This document shows positions 18,339 through 27,152 of a DNA stretch of 64,000 bases, one piece after another. The notes below the pieces were generated by a model. The model searched no databases, had not been told where the DNA came from, and saw only the letters and a program-made list of their open reading frames with translations. This stretch comes from Singulisphaera sp. GP187 (GTDB lineage: Bacteria > Planctomycetota > Planctomycetia > Isosphaerales > Isosphaeraceae). The stretch covers positions 2,136,727-2,200,726 of the forward strand of contig NZ_FSRB01000002.1 of assembly GCF_900129635.1 (NCBI RefSeq). Reading direction: 5' to 3'. A program made the position numbers and the translations under genes. Within the stretch, counting starts at the first letter, position 1. Each line of letters begins with the position of its first letter.

Positions 18339-20897
18339 ATGGCGATCAACACCGTTCCCGAGAGCAAGACCGTGACCGATCCGGTGTGCGGAATGAAGGT
18401 GGACCCGGCATCGGCCGCGGGGCAGAGCGAGCATGCGGGGAAAACCTATTTCTTCTGCTCGGGCTCTTGCAAGCAAAAATTCGACCATGAGCCCACGAAG
18501 TTCGTGATCCAAGTTCCGGGTCTCGTCGTTCTGAAGCCGGCTCAGGGCGGCGGGGGCCACTCGTGCTGCTCCTCGCACGAGGTAAAGAGCGAGCGCGCGG
18601 TCAAGGACCCCGTCTGCGGGATGGACGTCGACCCCGACCGGGCGGCAGGCTCGTTCGGCTTCGAGGGGCAGACCTACTTCTTTTGCAGCAAAGGCTGCCT
18701 GGAGAAGTTTCGCGCTGATCCCGCGCGGGTCCTGAGCCATGGGCCCGGCGGCATGACTCACGTGCAAGGGGCGGCGGCCCTCCCGAGCGGGACGCTCTAC
18801 ACCTGCCCGATGCATCCGGAGATCGTCCAGGAGGGGCCGGGGAGCTGCCCGAAATGCGGCATGGCGCTCGAGCCACTCGACCCCTCGGTTGACGAAGGGC
18901 CGAACCTCGAGCTCATTGAGATGAGCCGACGCTTTTGGGTCTGCCTCGCCTTGGCTGTTCCGCTGCTCGTGATCGCGATGGGGGAGATGGTACTCGGTCG
19001 CCCTTTTTTCGCTGGCCGAGCCTTTCTCTTGGTCCAACTCGTGCTCGCGACCCCGGTCGTCATCTGGGGCGGGAAGCCCTTCTTCGAGCGCGGCTGGGCC
19101 TCGCTCGTTTCTCGCAACTTGAACATGTTCACTCTCATCGCGATCGGGACGGGGACGGCGTACCTCTATAGCGTTGTCGCAACGCTCTTCCCGGAACTGA
19201 TCCCGCACTCGTTCCGCGGTCACGGGGGCATGGTGCCGGTCTACTTCGAGGCGGCCGCGGTGATCACCACCCTGGTGCTCCTCGGCCAGGTGCTCGAGCT
19301 CCGGGCGCGGAGCCAGACCAGCAGCGCCCTCAAGGCGCTCCTCGGCCTCTCGCCCAAGACCGCCCGGCGGTTTGGGGCTGACGGCCATGACGAGGACGTG
19401 CCGATCGAACATGTGCATGTCGGTGATCGCCTTCGGCTCCGCCCCGGCGAGAAGGTCCCCGTCGATGGCTTCATCCTCGAAGGCGCGACCACGGTCGACG
19501 AGTCGATGGTCACGGGCGAGCCCATCCCCGTCGAGAAAGGGGCCGGCGACAAAGTCATCGGAGGGACGGTGAATGGCACGGGCAGCGTGGTCATGCAAGC
19601 CGAACGCGTCGGCTCGGAGACCATGCTCGCGCAGATCGTCCGCATGGTCGGCGAGGCGCAACGCACTCGCGCTCCGATCCAGCGGCTGGCGGATGTCGTC
19701 TCCTCGTACTTCGTGCCGATCGTGCTGCTCATCGCCGTCCTGACTTTCGGCGTCTGGGCCATCGTCGGGCCGGAGCCCAGGCTCGCCTATGCCTTGGTCA
19801 ACGCCGTCGCGGTCCTGATCATCGCCTGCCCGTGTGCGCTCGGGCTCGCAACGCCGATGTCGATCATGGTCGGCACCGGCCGAGGCGCCACGGCCGGCGT
19901 TCTCATCAAGAACGCGGAGGCGCTGGAGGGACTCGAGAAAGTCGACACGGTCGTGGTCGACAAGACCGGGACCCTCACCATGGGCAAGCCCCGCGTCGTC
20001 TCGATCGTCGCGGCCGACGGCCAGGATGAGTCCGAGCTCCTTCGCTTGGCCGCGAGCCTCGAACGTGGGAGCGAGCATCCCCTGGCGGCGGCCATCGTCG
20101 ACGCGGCCAAGGAGCGAGGGCTGTCGCTCTCGGAAGCGACCGATTTCCGCTCCGTCACGGGCCATGGAGTCATCGGCACGGTCGACGCCCGTCCGGTCGC
20201 GATTGGCACCTTGAAGCTGCTCGCCGAAGTCGGCATCGATGCCGGGACGTTTCAGGAGCAGGCCGAGCGCCGTCGCGTCGAAGGCGAGACCGCTGTCTTC
20301 GTCGCCGTCGATCAACGCGTGAAAGGATTCCTGGGACTGGCCGATCCGATCAAGGAATCGGCCGCGGCCGCGGTGAAGGCGTTGCATGCGGACGGCCTGC
20401 GCGTCGTGATGCTGACCGGAGACAGCCGGACCACCGCTCAGGCCGTTGCCAAGAAGCTCGGGCTCGACGACGTCCAGGCGGAGGTGCTCCCCGAACAGAA
20501 GGGCGAGGCGATCAAGCGACTGCAAGCCGAGGGCCGGGTGGTCGCAATGGCCGGAGACGGCATCAACGACGCCCCAGCCCTTGCCCAGGCTCAGGTCGGC
20601 ATTGCCATGGGCACGGGCACGGACGTTGCGATGGAAAGCGCGTCGGTGACGCTCATCAAGGGGGACTTGCGTGGGATCGAACGGGCCCGAAAACTGAGCC
20701 GAATGACGATGCGAAACATCCGTCAGAACTTGCTCTTTGCCTTTCTCTACAACATCCTCGGGGTCCCGATCGCCGCGGGTGTTCTTTACCCGTTCTTTGG
20801 CATTCTGCTGAGTCCGATGATCGCCAGCGCTGCGATGACCCTGAGTTCGGTTTCGGTCATCCTCAATTCGTTGCGGCTCCGGAACGTCGATCTCTGA
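18339..20897 (+). CDS. copA: CopA-type copper-exporting P1B-1 ATPase with two YHS domains and an HMBD
   Basis: An 852-residue Cu(I)-exporting ATPase. The start ATG 18339 follows AAGGAGG; a longer frame begins inside csoR and is rejected. Instead of HMA domains the N-terminus has two YHS domains (DPVCGMKVDP with CSGSCKQKF, and DPVCGMDVDP with CSKGCLEKF), then an HMBD module with YTCPMHP and CPKCGMAL. The pump core has the actuator TGEP, Cys497-Pro-Cys499, DKTGTLT (Asp541), SEHPLA and GDGINDAP. The last helices read YNILGVPIAAG and MTLSSVSVILNSLR, diagnostic of the Cu(I) group. It is the effector gene of the csoR operon. Confidence 0.95.
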   Translation: MAINTVPESKTVTDPVCGMKVDPASAAGQSEHAGKTYFFCSGSCKQKFDHEPTKFVIQVPGLVVLKPAQGGGGHSCCSSHEVKSERAVKDPVCGMDVDPDRAAGSFGFEGQTYFFCSKGCLEKFRADPARVLSHGPGGMTHVQGAAALPSGTLYTCPMHPEIVQEGPGSCPKCGMALEPLDPSVDEGPNLELIEMSRRFWVCLALAVPLLVIAMGEMVLGRPFFAGRAFLLVQLVLATPVVIWGGKPFFERGWASLVSRNLNMFTLIAIGTGTAYLYSVVATLFPELIPHSFRGHGGMVPVYFEAAAVITTLVLLGQVLELRARSQTSSALKALLGLSPKTARRFGADGHDEDVPIEHVHVGDRLRLRPGEKVPVDGFILEGATTVDESMVTGEPIPVEKGAGDKVIGGTVNGTGSVVMQAERVGSETMLAQIVRMVGEAQRTRAPIQRLADVVSSYFVPIVLLIAVLTFGVWAIVGPEPRLAYALVNAVAVLIIACPCALGLATPMSIMVGTGRGATAGVLIKNAEALEGLEKVDTVVVDKTGTLTMGKPRVVSIVAADGQDESELLRLAASLERGSEHPLAAAIVDAAKERGLSLSEATDFRSVTGHGVIGTVDARPVAIGTLKLLAEVGIDAGTFQEQAERRRVEGETAVFVAVDQRVKGFLGLADPIKESAAAAVKALHADGLRVVMLTGDSRTTAQAVAKKLGLDDVQAEVLPEQKGEAIKRLQAEGRVVAMAGDGINDAPALAQAQVGIAMGTGTDVAMESASVTLIKGDLRGIERARKLSRMTMRNIRQNLLFAFLYNILGVPIAAGVLYPFFGILLSPMIASAAMTLSSVSVILNSLRLRNVDL

Positions 20898-21230
20898 TCG
20901 GTTTGATCTGAGGCGCTAAAGATCGCGGCATGATGAGGTCCATGTTGTTTTTGGACACTGTAGCAAGGGCGCCGGGGTATTGGATCCGGGCCACGCAGGG
21001 TCGGGCGGAAAACCCGGTAGCTTGGCGACAGTCTCAATCGCTGGGTCGATTTCTGATGCGAGTACGGTCAAATGGCCGCCCTGGTCTCGTGGTCAAGAGA
21101 CCAGGGCGCTGAATTCGCTTCCCGACTATCGCATGAACCGACTTGCTCCTGATCGCCGCCTCGCGAGACTGCTTCCTGGGGACGCGAATCGCGATCGGCG
21201 ACGCTCAAGAGTCGTGGCGTTTCTCGACGG
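20898..21230. other. Convergent intergenic region between copA and kup
   Basis: About 330 bases between the ends of two convergent genes. Apart from the 11-bp hairpin at 21078-21107 I see no gene or recognisable element. Confidence 0.5.
21078..21107. terminator. 11-bp perfect hairpin between convergent genes
   Basis: GCCCTGGTCTC (21078-21088) pairs exactly with GAGACCAGGGC (21097-21107) across an 8-base loop. Its position between the convergent copA and kup genes suits a bidirectional terminator, although no long T tract follows on either side. Confidence 0.55.
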
Positions 21231-23438
21231 TCACACCGGAACCGCCTTGAGGGGCTGCTCCGCTTCGATAATCTCCAGCTCAGGCAGGGTGACCTTCACA
21301 CCGTCTCGGTTGAAAACCACCGGGATGATTTCCTTTGAGACGGCTGCGTCATAGCCCAGGCCGAGGAACTTGTGCGCCGGGGTGGAGAGCCGGAGGATGA
21401 TCCGAAAGAACCGGATCCGCAGCCAGCGGTGGAAGGGAAGATCATCGCTGAGGATGATGTCCTCCTCACCGGTCTCGATGATCCAGCGATCTGAGGAAAT
21501 GTCGATTTCACCATTGGACTGCAACTCGCGGAGCGCGCCCCGGATGTCGGGCTGTTCCATGTAGCCGTAGGTCCCGACCACGGAGACGATGTGGCGGCCG
21601 AGGTCGATCACCTCGAACCGGCCATTTCCCAGGTCGGCCTCGGCCACTGAGAGCTGTTTGACGTGGAAGAGCGTCACGTGGGACGGGAGCACGCCGAATT
21701 TCTTGAGGAAGACCCGCATCGACACGGGCACGTACTCGTCAAGGTCGCGGATCGGTCGCGAACAGAGGAAGACGAACGCGCGATCGGTCTCGACGAGTCT
21801 GCGTCTGCCCTGAACGAGGGTCCTGGCGAGAGGAAGATTCTCATCAATTGAGAGCTGGATCTCGTCGACCTTCTCGCGGAGCGCGACGAGCCAACTGATT
21901 TTTTTGCCTCCCTCGACGCCGAAGGCGAAGAACGCCTTGGCGAGCTCGGACCTTCCCCATTGCCACGTGAGCATGATCGTGACGAGCGCGGCGGCGATGG
22001 CCACGGGGTAGTAGCCGCCATGCATGAATTTGAGGAGGTTACTGACGAAGAAGAGCAGGTCGACCGCCAAGATCGGCGTGCAGACGGCGACCACCTTCCA
22101 GATTCGCCACCCCCAGCGGTAATGCGCCACATATCCGAAGGCGAGCGTCGTGATGCCCATGGTCCCGGTAACGGCAATTCCATAGGCCGCGGCCAGGTTA
22201 CCCGCGGTGCGGAAGACCAGCGTGATCATCACGCAGCCGAGGAACATGGTCCAATTGATGCCGGGGATGTAGACCTGCCCCTCCGCCTCCCGGCTGGTGA
22301 ACTTGACCTCGAACCGGGGGCAGAAGCCAAGCGCGATCGCCTGCTTGACGATCGAGAACATCCCGGTGATCAATGCCTGTGCGGCGATGAACGCGGCGAT
22401 CGCCGAGATGACCATGTCGACGCCGAGGATGATTCGATCGACATTCGGGTCGCCCGTCCTCGGGGTCAGGGCATAGAAGGTATTGGCGCGTGGCGGGACC
22501 CCACGCTCGAGCAGGTAACCGACTTGCCCGGCGTAGTTCAGAACCAGACAGGGCAAGACCAGGTAGAACCAGGAATACATCACGGGGCGACGGCCTGAAT
22601 CGGCCGGGTTGATGCTCTGCCCGTCATGGACCTCAGACTCGCCCCGGCGCGCGAAGTGGCCGATGTCGGCGTACTTGGCTTCGCCCCCCGTGATCGCCAG
22701 GACGACGACGCCGAGGATGACGAAGAGGCCGATCTGGGGAAACCCGGCGATGAACCGGACCGCGTAGGTTGGGTTAATCGCCAGGAAGACCTCGGGATTC
22801 CGAACGATCCAAGGCAGGCCCTTCAGCGCGATCCAGGGGAACCAGACCAGCATCATGAACCAACCGAAGAGCCCCCCGACCTGGCTTGTTCCGCGCCATT
22901 GGGGCTTGAAGAGGACGAACAGGCTGACGAGCGTCGCCGCCACCGCCCAGTGTTCTCCGAGCGGTTCGTAGGCACCCAACATGCTGATCGGCGGTGTGAT
23001 CACGCCGTCGGCGGCGAGGAGTCCGGCCGCCGCGACCACGAGGTAGCCCAGGAGGGTAATTCCGAACACCTTCGCCGTTGCGCCCTTGAGGAGCGCCCAG
23101 AGGGCGAACGTCCCCCCCTCGCCGCGGTTGTCGGCCCGCATCATGATCAGGTCGTACTTGACCGTCAGGAAGATGAGCGCCCAGAACACCAGGCTAAAGC
23201 CGCCGAGTGCTTCGCCACGGCTGACGAGGGCGCCGCCCGGTTCGAGCAGGGCCGTCAGGTGCTCGCCGTGGACGTTGTGTTTGAGTGAGATCGTCTCTCG
23301 GGTGATCTCCATGAGAGTGTAGAGTACGGACGTTCCGATATCCCCGTACACCGTCCCCATCGCCTCGCGCATGCGTGTGAATAGGCCCCCACCGTGAGCG
23401 TGGGAATGTCCCTGACTTCCAGTTGCTGCCACATCCAC
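21231..23438 (-). CDS. kup: Kup-family potassium uptake transporter
   Basis: A KUP/HAK/KT potassium-proton symporter in the inner membrane. The signature MGTVYGDIGTSVLY, close to the usual GVVYGDIGTSPLY, begins the first helix, and about twelve helices follow, then a soluble C-terminal domain of about 200 residues. The reading frame runs upstream to 23777, but family length and a GGAG sequence favour GTG 23438 (735 residues); starts at 23432 or ATG 23372 are alternatives. The segment before the first helix contains HSHAHGGG. The gene is divergent from the dioxygenase homologue, with a 360-base shared promoter region. Confidence 0.9.
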   Translation of the reverse strand: MDVAATGSQGHSHAHGGGLFTRMREAMGTVYGDIGTSVLYTLMEITRETISLKHNVHGEHLTALLEPGGALVSRGEALGGFSLVFWALIFLTVKYDLIMMRADNRGEGGTFALWALLKGATAKVFGITLLGYLVVAAAGLLAADGVITPPISMLGAYEPLGEHWAVAATLVSLFVLFKPQWRGTSQVGGLFGWFMMLVWFPWIALKGLPWIVRNPEVFLAINPTYAVRFIAGFPQIGLFVILGVVVLAITGGEAKYADIGHFARRGESEVHDGQSINPADSGRRPVMYSWFYLVLPCLVLNYAGQVGYLLERGVPPRANTFYALTPRTGDPNVDRIILGVDMVISAIAAFIAAQALITGMFSIVKQAIALGFCPRFEVKFTSREAEGQVYIPGINWTMFLGCVMITLVFRTAGNLAAAYGIAVTGTMGITTLAFGYVAHYRWGWRIWKVVAVCTPILAVDLLFFVSNLLKFMHGGYYPVAIAAALVTIMLTWQWGRSELAKAFFAFGVEGGKKISWLVALREKVDEIQLSIDENLPLARTLVQGRRRLVETDRAFVFLCSRPIRDLDEYVPVSMRVFLKKFGVLPSHVTLFHVKQLSVAEADLGNGRFEVIDLGRHIVSVVGTYGYMEQPDIRGALRELQSNGEIDISSDRWIIETGEEDIILSDDLPFHRWLRIRFFRIILRLSTPAHKFLGLGYDAAVSKEIIPVVFNRDGVKVTLPELEIIEAEQPLKAVPV

Positions 23439-23801
23439 GTTCCGCTCTCCACCCCAACGAACGATTCCCAGTGCCGCGAAGTCTCTCACAAACTTATCCA
23501 GGGCACCAGGGAAAAGGATAGGGGGCGGGCACCCTGCGATCTCACAAACGTCTCTTCGAGTTTGACTCCTATCCGATTCGTCGTAAATCCCCCTGCCCTG
23601 AGTCATCGGATTCTCAAGGCGATTTTCAACGGGGTGGAACCTCATCGTAGGACCGGACCCGGTCCGGCGGAAACCAGCCAGTCGCACGTTTCGGTCGATC
23701 GAAGTTTTGCCAATTCGCGATTTCGGACGAATGATTTGATTAAGGGCCGAAGGCGTGGCCGCATCCGGCGTTCGCATCGCGTTCCAGAGAGGTCATTCTG
23801 C
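23439..23801. other. Divergent promoter region, kup / dioxygenase
   Basis: About 360 bases between two divergent genes. Open frames from both genes extend into it, but they lack good start signals and their translations look unlike the conserved proteins. No clear promoter motif or repeat was found. Confidence 0.4.
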
Positions 23802-24890
23802 ATGAACTCCAACGCAATCTTCGCAAGTCGTGGTTTCTTGCCGGCCGAGGATCCACTCGTTCGGTTTGGGGACGACTCCGTCTTCGCGCCACTCGACGAG
23901 TGGGGTGACAACTTGCCGAGCCTGCTCGAGGATCCTGGTTTTCGGTCGTACGCCCGCGGGTTGAGGATTCCCCCCCTCCCCGACCGTGACCCCGCGCTCC
24001 CTATGCTTCAGCTCTATTACGTCCGCCTCGGCTTTCTCGCCTCGGCCTACATCCACCAGGTCGGCATGGAGCCCGTGAAGCTCCTGCCCGCAAACCTGGC
24101 CGTCCCGCTCTGCGACGTCTGTACCCGGTTGGGCCGTCCGCCGATCCTGAGCTATGACGGGTACGCCCTGTTCAACTGGAAGCGGTTCAACTCGGCCGAG
24201 CCGATCATGTTGGGTAATATTGACACAATCCAAAATTTCGTGAAACTTTACGACGAGCACTGGTTCATACTCGTGCATGTTGAAATTGAGGCGATTGCCG
24301 CGCGCCTGCTCTCGGCGATCCTCGATGCGGAGACGGCTGTCGTCGCTGTCGATCGCCCCGCGCTCGATGCGGCCATGCGGCGGGTGGTTCAAGCGGTTTG
24401 GGAGCAGGTGCGGGTGCTCCGACGGATCCCCGAGAAGATGGACCCGGCGCTCTACTACAAGACCTTTCGGCCCTACATCCGGTTCTTCGAGGAGGTCATA
24501 TACGAGGGGGTGGGGATCACGCCAATCGACCACCGAGGCGAGACCGGCGCCCAAAGCAGCGTCATCCCCGCACTGGTCGCGTTCCTCAAAATTCCCCACA
24601 AGCCGACGCGTCTGACCGACCATCTGGAAGATATGCGCCGGTACATGCCGGCCGAGCACCGCGCCTTTCTCAAGCGGGTCGAGGCGATGCCCTCGGTCCG
24701 CGAACTGGTCGACAGCACGCTGTTCAACGACGCCTTGGAGGCCTTGGCGACCTTCCGCGAGACCCATTTAGGCTTTGCTCGGGAGTATATTTCCCGATGG
24801 GTTGAGGACCCGCGGGGGACCGGTGGGACGCCTTATCTGGAGTGGTTGGACCAACTCATCGCGGAAACACGCGACTTCAAGTTCGTTTAA
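23802..24890 (+). CDS. Indoleamine 2,3-dioxygenase-family haem protein
   Basis: A 362-residue cytosolic haem dioxygenase homologue of the IDO family, which opens the indole ring of tryptophan or related substrates to give N-formylkynurenine. Family landmarks are complete and in order: LGRPPILSYDGYALFNWKR, LVHVEIEA, FRPYIRFFEEV, RGETGAQSS, DMRRYMPAEHR, FRETHLGFAREYI with the likely proximal haem ligand His322, and GTGGTPYLEWL. The start ATG 23802 follows AGAGAGG; a frame extending to 23394 overlaps kup and is not conserved in character. No kynurenine-pathway genes (formamidase, kynureninase) are nearby, so the physiological substrate is open. Confidence 0.87.
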   Translation: MNSNAIFASRGFLPAEDPLVRFGDDSVFAPLDEWGDNLPSLLEDPGFRSYARGLRIPPLPDRDPALPMLQLYYVRLGFLASAYIHQVGMEPVKLLPANLAVPLCDVCTRLGRPPILSYDGYALFNWKRFNSAEPIMLGNIDTIQNFVKLYDEHWFILVHVEIEAIAARLLSAILDAETAVVAVDRPALDAAMRRVVQAVWEQVRVLRRIPEKMDPALYYKTFRPYIRFFEEVIYEGVGITPIDHRGETGAQSSVIPALVAFLKIPHKPTRLTDHLEDMRRYMPAEHRAFLKRVEAMPSVRELVDSTLFNDALEALATFRETHLGFAREYISRWVEDPRGTGGTPYLEWLDQLIAETRDFKFV

Positions 24891-25093
24891 ACCGAGAATT
24901 GGCTCGGGTTCGACTCCATCGCTGGTCCTCGCGTGAACCGAGCCGCGCACGCAGCGCAGCGAAGTAAGCGGTCCCCGACCGACGTACCGAGGAGTCGAGC
25001 GCAGCCAGAACGCTGACTCCGCTGCGCTATGCTTGTGGCTCGGACTCAAAAGTGACTTGGGGTCGAGCGTGAGATTGCCCTCGGCCCAAGGCG

Positions 25094-27085
25094 TTAGCGA
25101 GGGGCCCACGGTCGTTGTCCGCTCTGCCGCAGTTCGTTGTTACGGTAAGCGTCGATCAGCCGCTCGAGCATCCTGACTTCGCCTCGAATTTGATCGCCGC
25201 GCTCGGTGTCGGCGACGCGGTGGGGCTGGTCCCAGGTCCGGACGACCGAAACCTTGGGGATGATGTCCACGCCGTCACGGACGGCGGCCTCGACGGACTC
25301 GAAGTGCGAGTGCTCGGCGAGCAAGGTCCGGTCGGCCTCCAGGACCAGGGTGTAGCCGTGGTCGCCGTATGCCTCGGAGAACGCGCCGTCGATCGTGATC
25401 GCCTTGCCGCTCCGTTTGACCGGGTTCTCCCCTTTCTCGATCCGCACCGGGACGTGTCCATTGACGATCAGGGCGTCAGTGGGATCGACGTTGAACTCGC
25501 GGAGGATCCGGTCGCAGAACCAGGGTTCGTGGATCAGTTCGAAGTAGGGATTCTTGGTCTCATGGTGGGTGGCCTTGTCCGCGATGAAGTCGCGCTCCAG
25601 GGTCGTGATCCGGTCTTTCCCGAAGAGTGGCGAGCGTTCGCCCCCCCAGAGATACCAGAGCAAGTCGAGGTCTTTCAGGGCCCGCTGATCCGCCGCTCGC
25701 AAGATCGCCTTGCCAATCGCGTCGAACAGGGGGCGACCACCCAAGGTCTGTCCTTCAATGCCCATGGTGAGGAACTGACCGGCACCGTCGACCGGTGCAC
25801 AGCCGTGGAAGATCAAGCAGCCGTCGCGCACGAGGTACATCGAGCCGTGGCTCACGAGGTAGAGCATGTGCTCACCGAGCTTCTGGCTGGCCAGGAACGA
25901 GCGGCGCAGGCGATCGATGCAGATCTGCTCGTCCTCGGAAAGCTCGTAGGGGGCGGCCGGATCCAGGGTCGGCAGGTACGTGTCGCTCAGCGGATACCGG
26001 ACACCGTCGACCTCGATGGACTTACCGGCGTGGTCGATCCGGTGCAGCAGGCGGCGGTGATCCATCTCCCAGTGCGGGTTGCGGGCGACGACCTGCCCCT
26101 CGAGCTTGAACTGCATCACCGCGGCGGCCTTCTGCATCCGGGCGACGATCAGGTCGGGTCGCATCCCGCTCGACTTGGGCAGGAATCCGGCGGCGTCGTC
26201 GTCGGCATATACCGTCCTGGCGAGGTGTTCCAGCGGGGTGAGGGGGATGCTGTACCCTTCGTCGAGCTGGCCCAGGCGGCGGTATCGCAACGAGAGCCGG
26301 AGCACGTGGCAGATCAGGGCCTCGTGGCCAAAGCTGGCCCCCAGCCAGGCGACGTCGTGGTTGCCCCAGATGAACGAGACATTCGGCTGCTGGCGGAGGT
26401 AGTCGACCACGCGGTCGCCTCTCGGTCCCCGGTCCCAGCAGTCGCCGCCGATGATCAGCTCGGAGATCGCCAGGTTTCGCACGAGCCGCGCCGTGAGGTG
26501 GATCAGGTGGAGCGCTCGGCCGCGGCGGAGGAGCTCGTCGACGATCGCCTCGACGAAGGTCTTGTCTCGCTCGGTTGTCGGCTGGTGGAGCATCTCCGCC
26601 ATGAGGTCGCGGTACTCGGGCGGGAAGACCTCCATGGCCCGTTTCAGGCTGTAACGCGCGGCCAGAACCCGGACCAGCTCGAACTCGTGCCGGAGTGTCC
26701 GGGTGCAGAACGAGCGCAATTGCTCGGGGGCGAGCAGCGTCTGTTCCAGCCGTTCGACCATCTCGGCCGGGTAGAAGATGAGCGTGAGGAACTCCTGAAA
26801 CTCCTCCGCGGACATCTTTCCGGCGAACAGGCCCTGAACGAGCGGGCGCAAGGTGCCCGAGGCGTTATTGATCACGTGCCGGAGTTTCTTGTCCTCGCCG
26901 TGGACGTCGCTGATGACGTGCACGGTCCCCTTGGGCAGGGTCAGGACCGCGACCAGGCGGGCGATCTCCGCCGTGGCCGAGTCGATGTCCGGAAACCGGC
27001 CGGACAGGGCGCGGAGCGTGATCAGGTCGTCGGTACGGAGACTCGGACCACGGACGTCGATATCGCTGGGGGCCTGCGGGTCCAT
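25094..27085 (-). CDS. fbp: Class III fructose-1,6-bisphosphatase
   Basis: A gluconeogenic phosphatase of the FBPase class III (Firmicutes-type) family, 663 residues from ATG 27085, close to the 671 of Bacillus subtilis Fbp. A TTG start at 27139 is possible but less likely. The calcineurin-like metal motifs are visible: ISDVHGEDKKLRHV, GGDCWDRGPRGDRVVDYL and WGNHDVAWLG, with NGHVPV near the C-terminus. It converts fructose-1,6-bisphosphate to fructose-6-phosphate in the cytosol. It starts 67 bases after the kinase-WD40 gene on the same strand, so it may be cotranscribed; the genes look functionally unrelated. Confidence 0.92.
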   Translation of the reverse strand: MDPQAPSDIDVRGPSLRTDDLITLRALSGRFPDIDSATAEIARLVAVLTLPKGTVHVISDVHGEDKKLRHVINNASGTLRPLVQGLFAGKMSAEEFQEFLTLIFYPAEMVERLEQTLLAPEQLRSFCTRTLRHEFELVRVLAARYSLKRAMEVFPPEYRDLMAEMLHQPTTERDKTFVEAIVDELLRRGRALHLIHLTARLVRNLAISELIIGGDCWDRGPRGDRVVDYLRQQPNVSFIWGNHDVAWLGASFGHEALICHVLRLSLRYRRLGQLDEGYSIPLTPLEHLARTVYADDDAAGFLPKSSGMRPDLIVARMQKAAAVMQFKLEGQVVARNPHWEMDHRRLLHRIDHAGKSIEVDGVRYPLSDTYLPTLDPAAPYELSEDEQICIDRLRRSFLASQKLGEHMLYLVSHGSMYLVRDGCLIFHGCAPVDGAGQFLTMGIEGQTLGGRPLFDAIGKAILRAADQRALKDLDLLWYLWGGERSPLFGKDRITTLERDFIADKATHHETKNPYFELIHEPWFCDRILREFNVDPTDALIVNGHVPVRIEKGENPVKRSGKAITIDGAFSEAYGDHGYTLVLEADRTLLAEHSHFESVEAAVRDGVDIIPKVSVVRTWDQPHRVADTERGDQIRGEVRMLERLIDAYRNNELRQSGQRPWAPR

Positions 27086-27152
27086 GGGGGCTCGGCTCGC
27101 TGAGGTGGGGAGAGGGGTCGAGCACAAACGATCGCTCAAGAGCGTTGAGTTG

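Noticed and set aside
18309..20525. Open frame of 738 codons on the minus strand
   Set aside because: It is antisense to copA, whose protein is strongly conserved, and its translation is Asp/Arg/His-rich without any fold signature, an artefact of high GC.
24900..24930. tRNA-like GGTTCGACTCC string
   Set aside because: The flanking bases cannot form a T-arm or acceptor stem, so no tRNA is called here or elsewhere in the window.
25115..27103. Open frame of 662 codons on the plus strand
   Set aside because: Antisense to the class III fructose-bisphosphatase; no ribosome-binding site and no family similarity.
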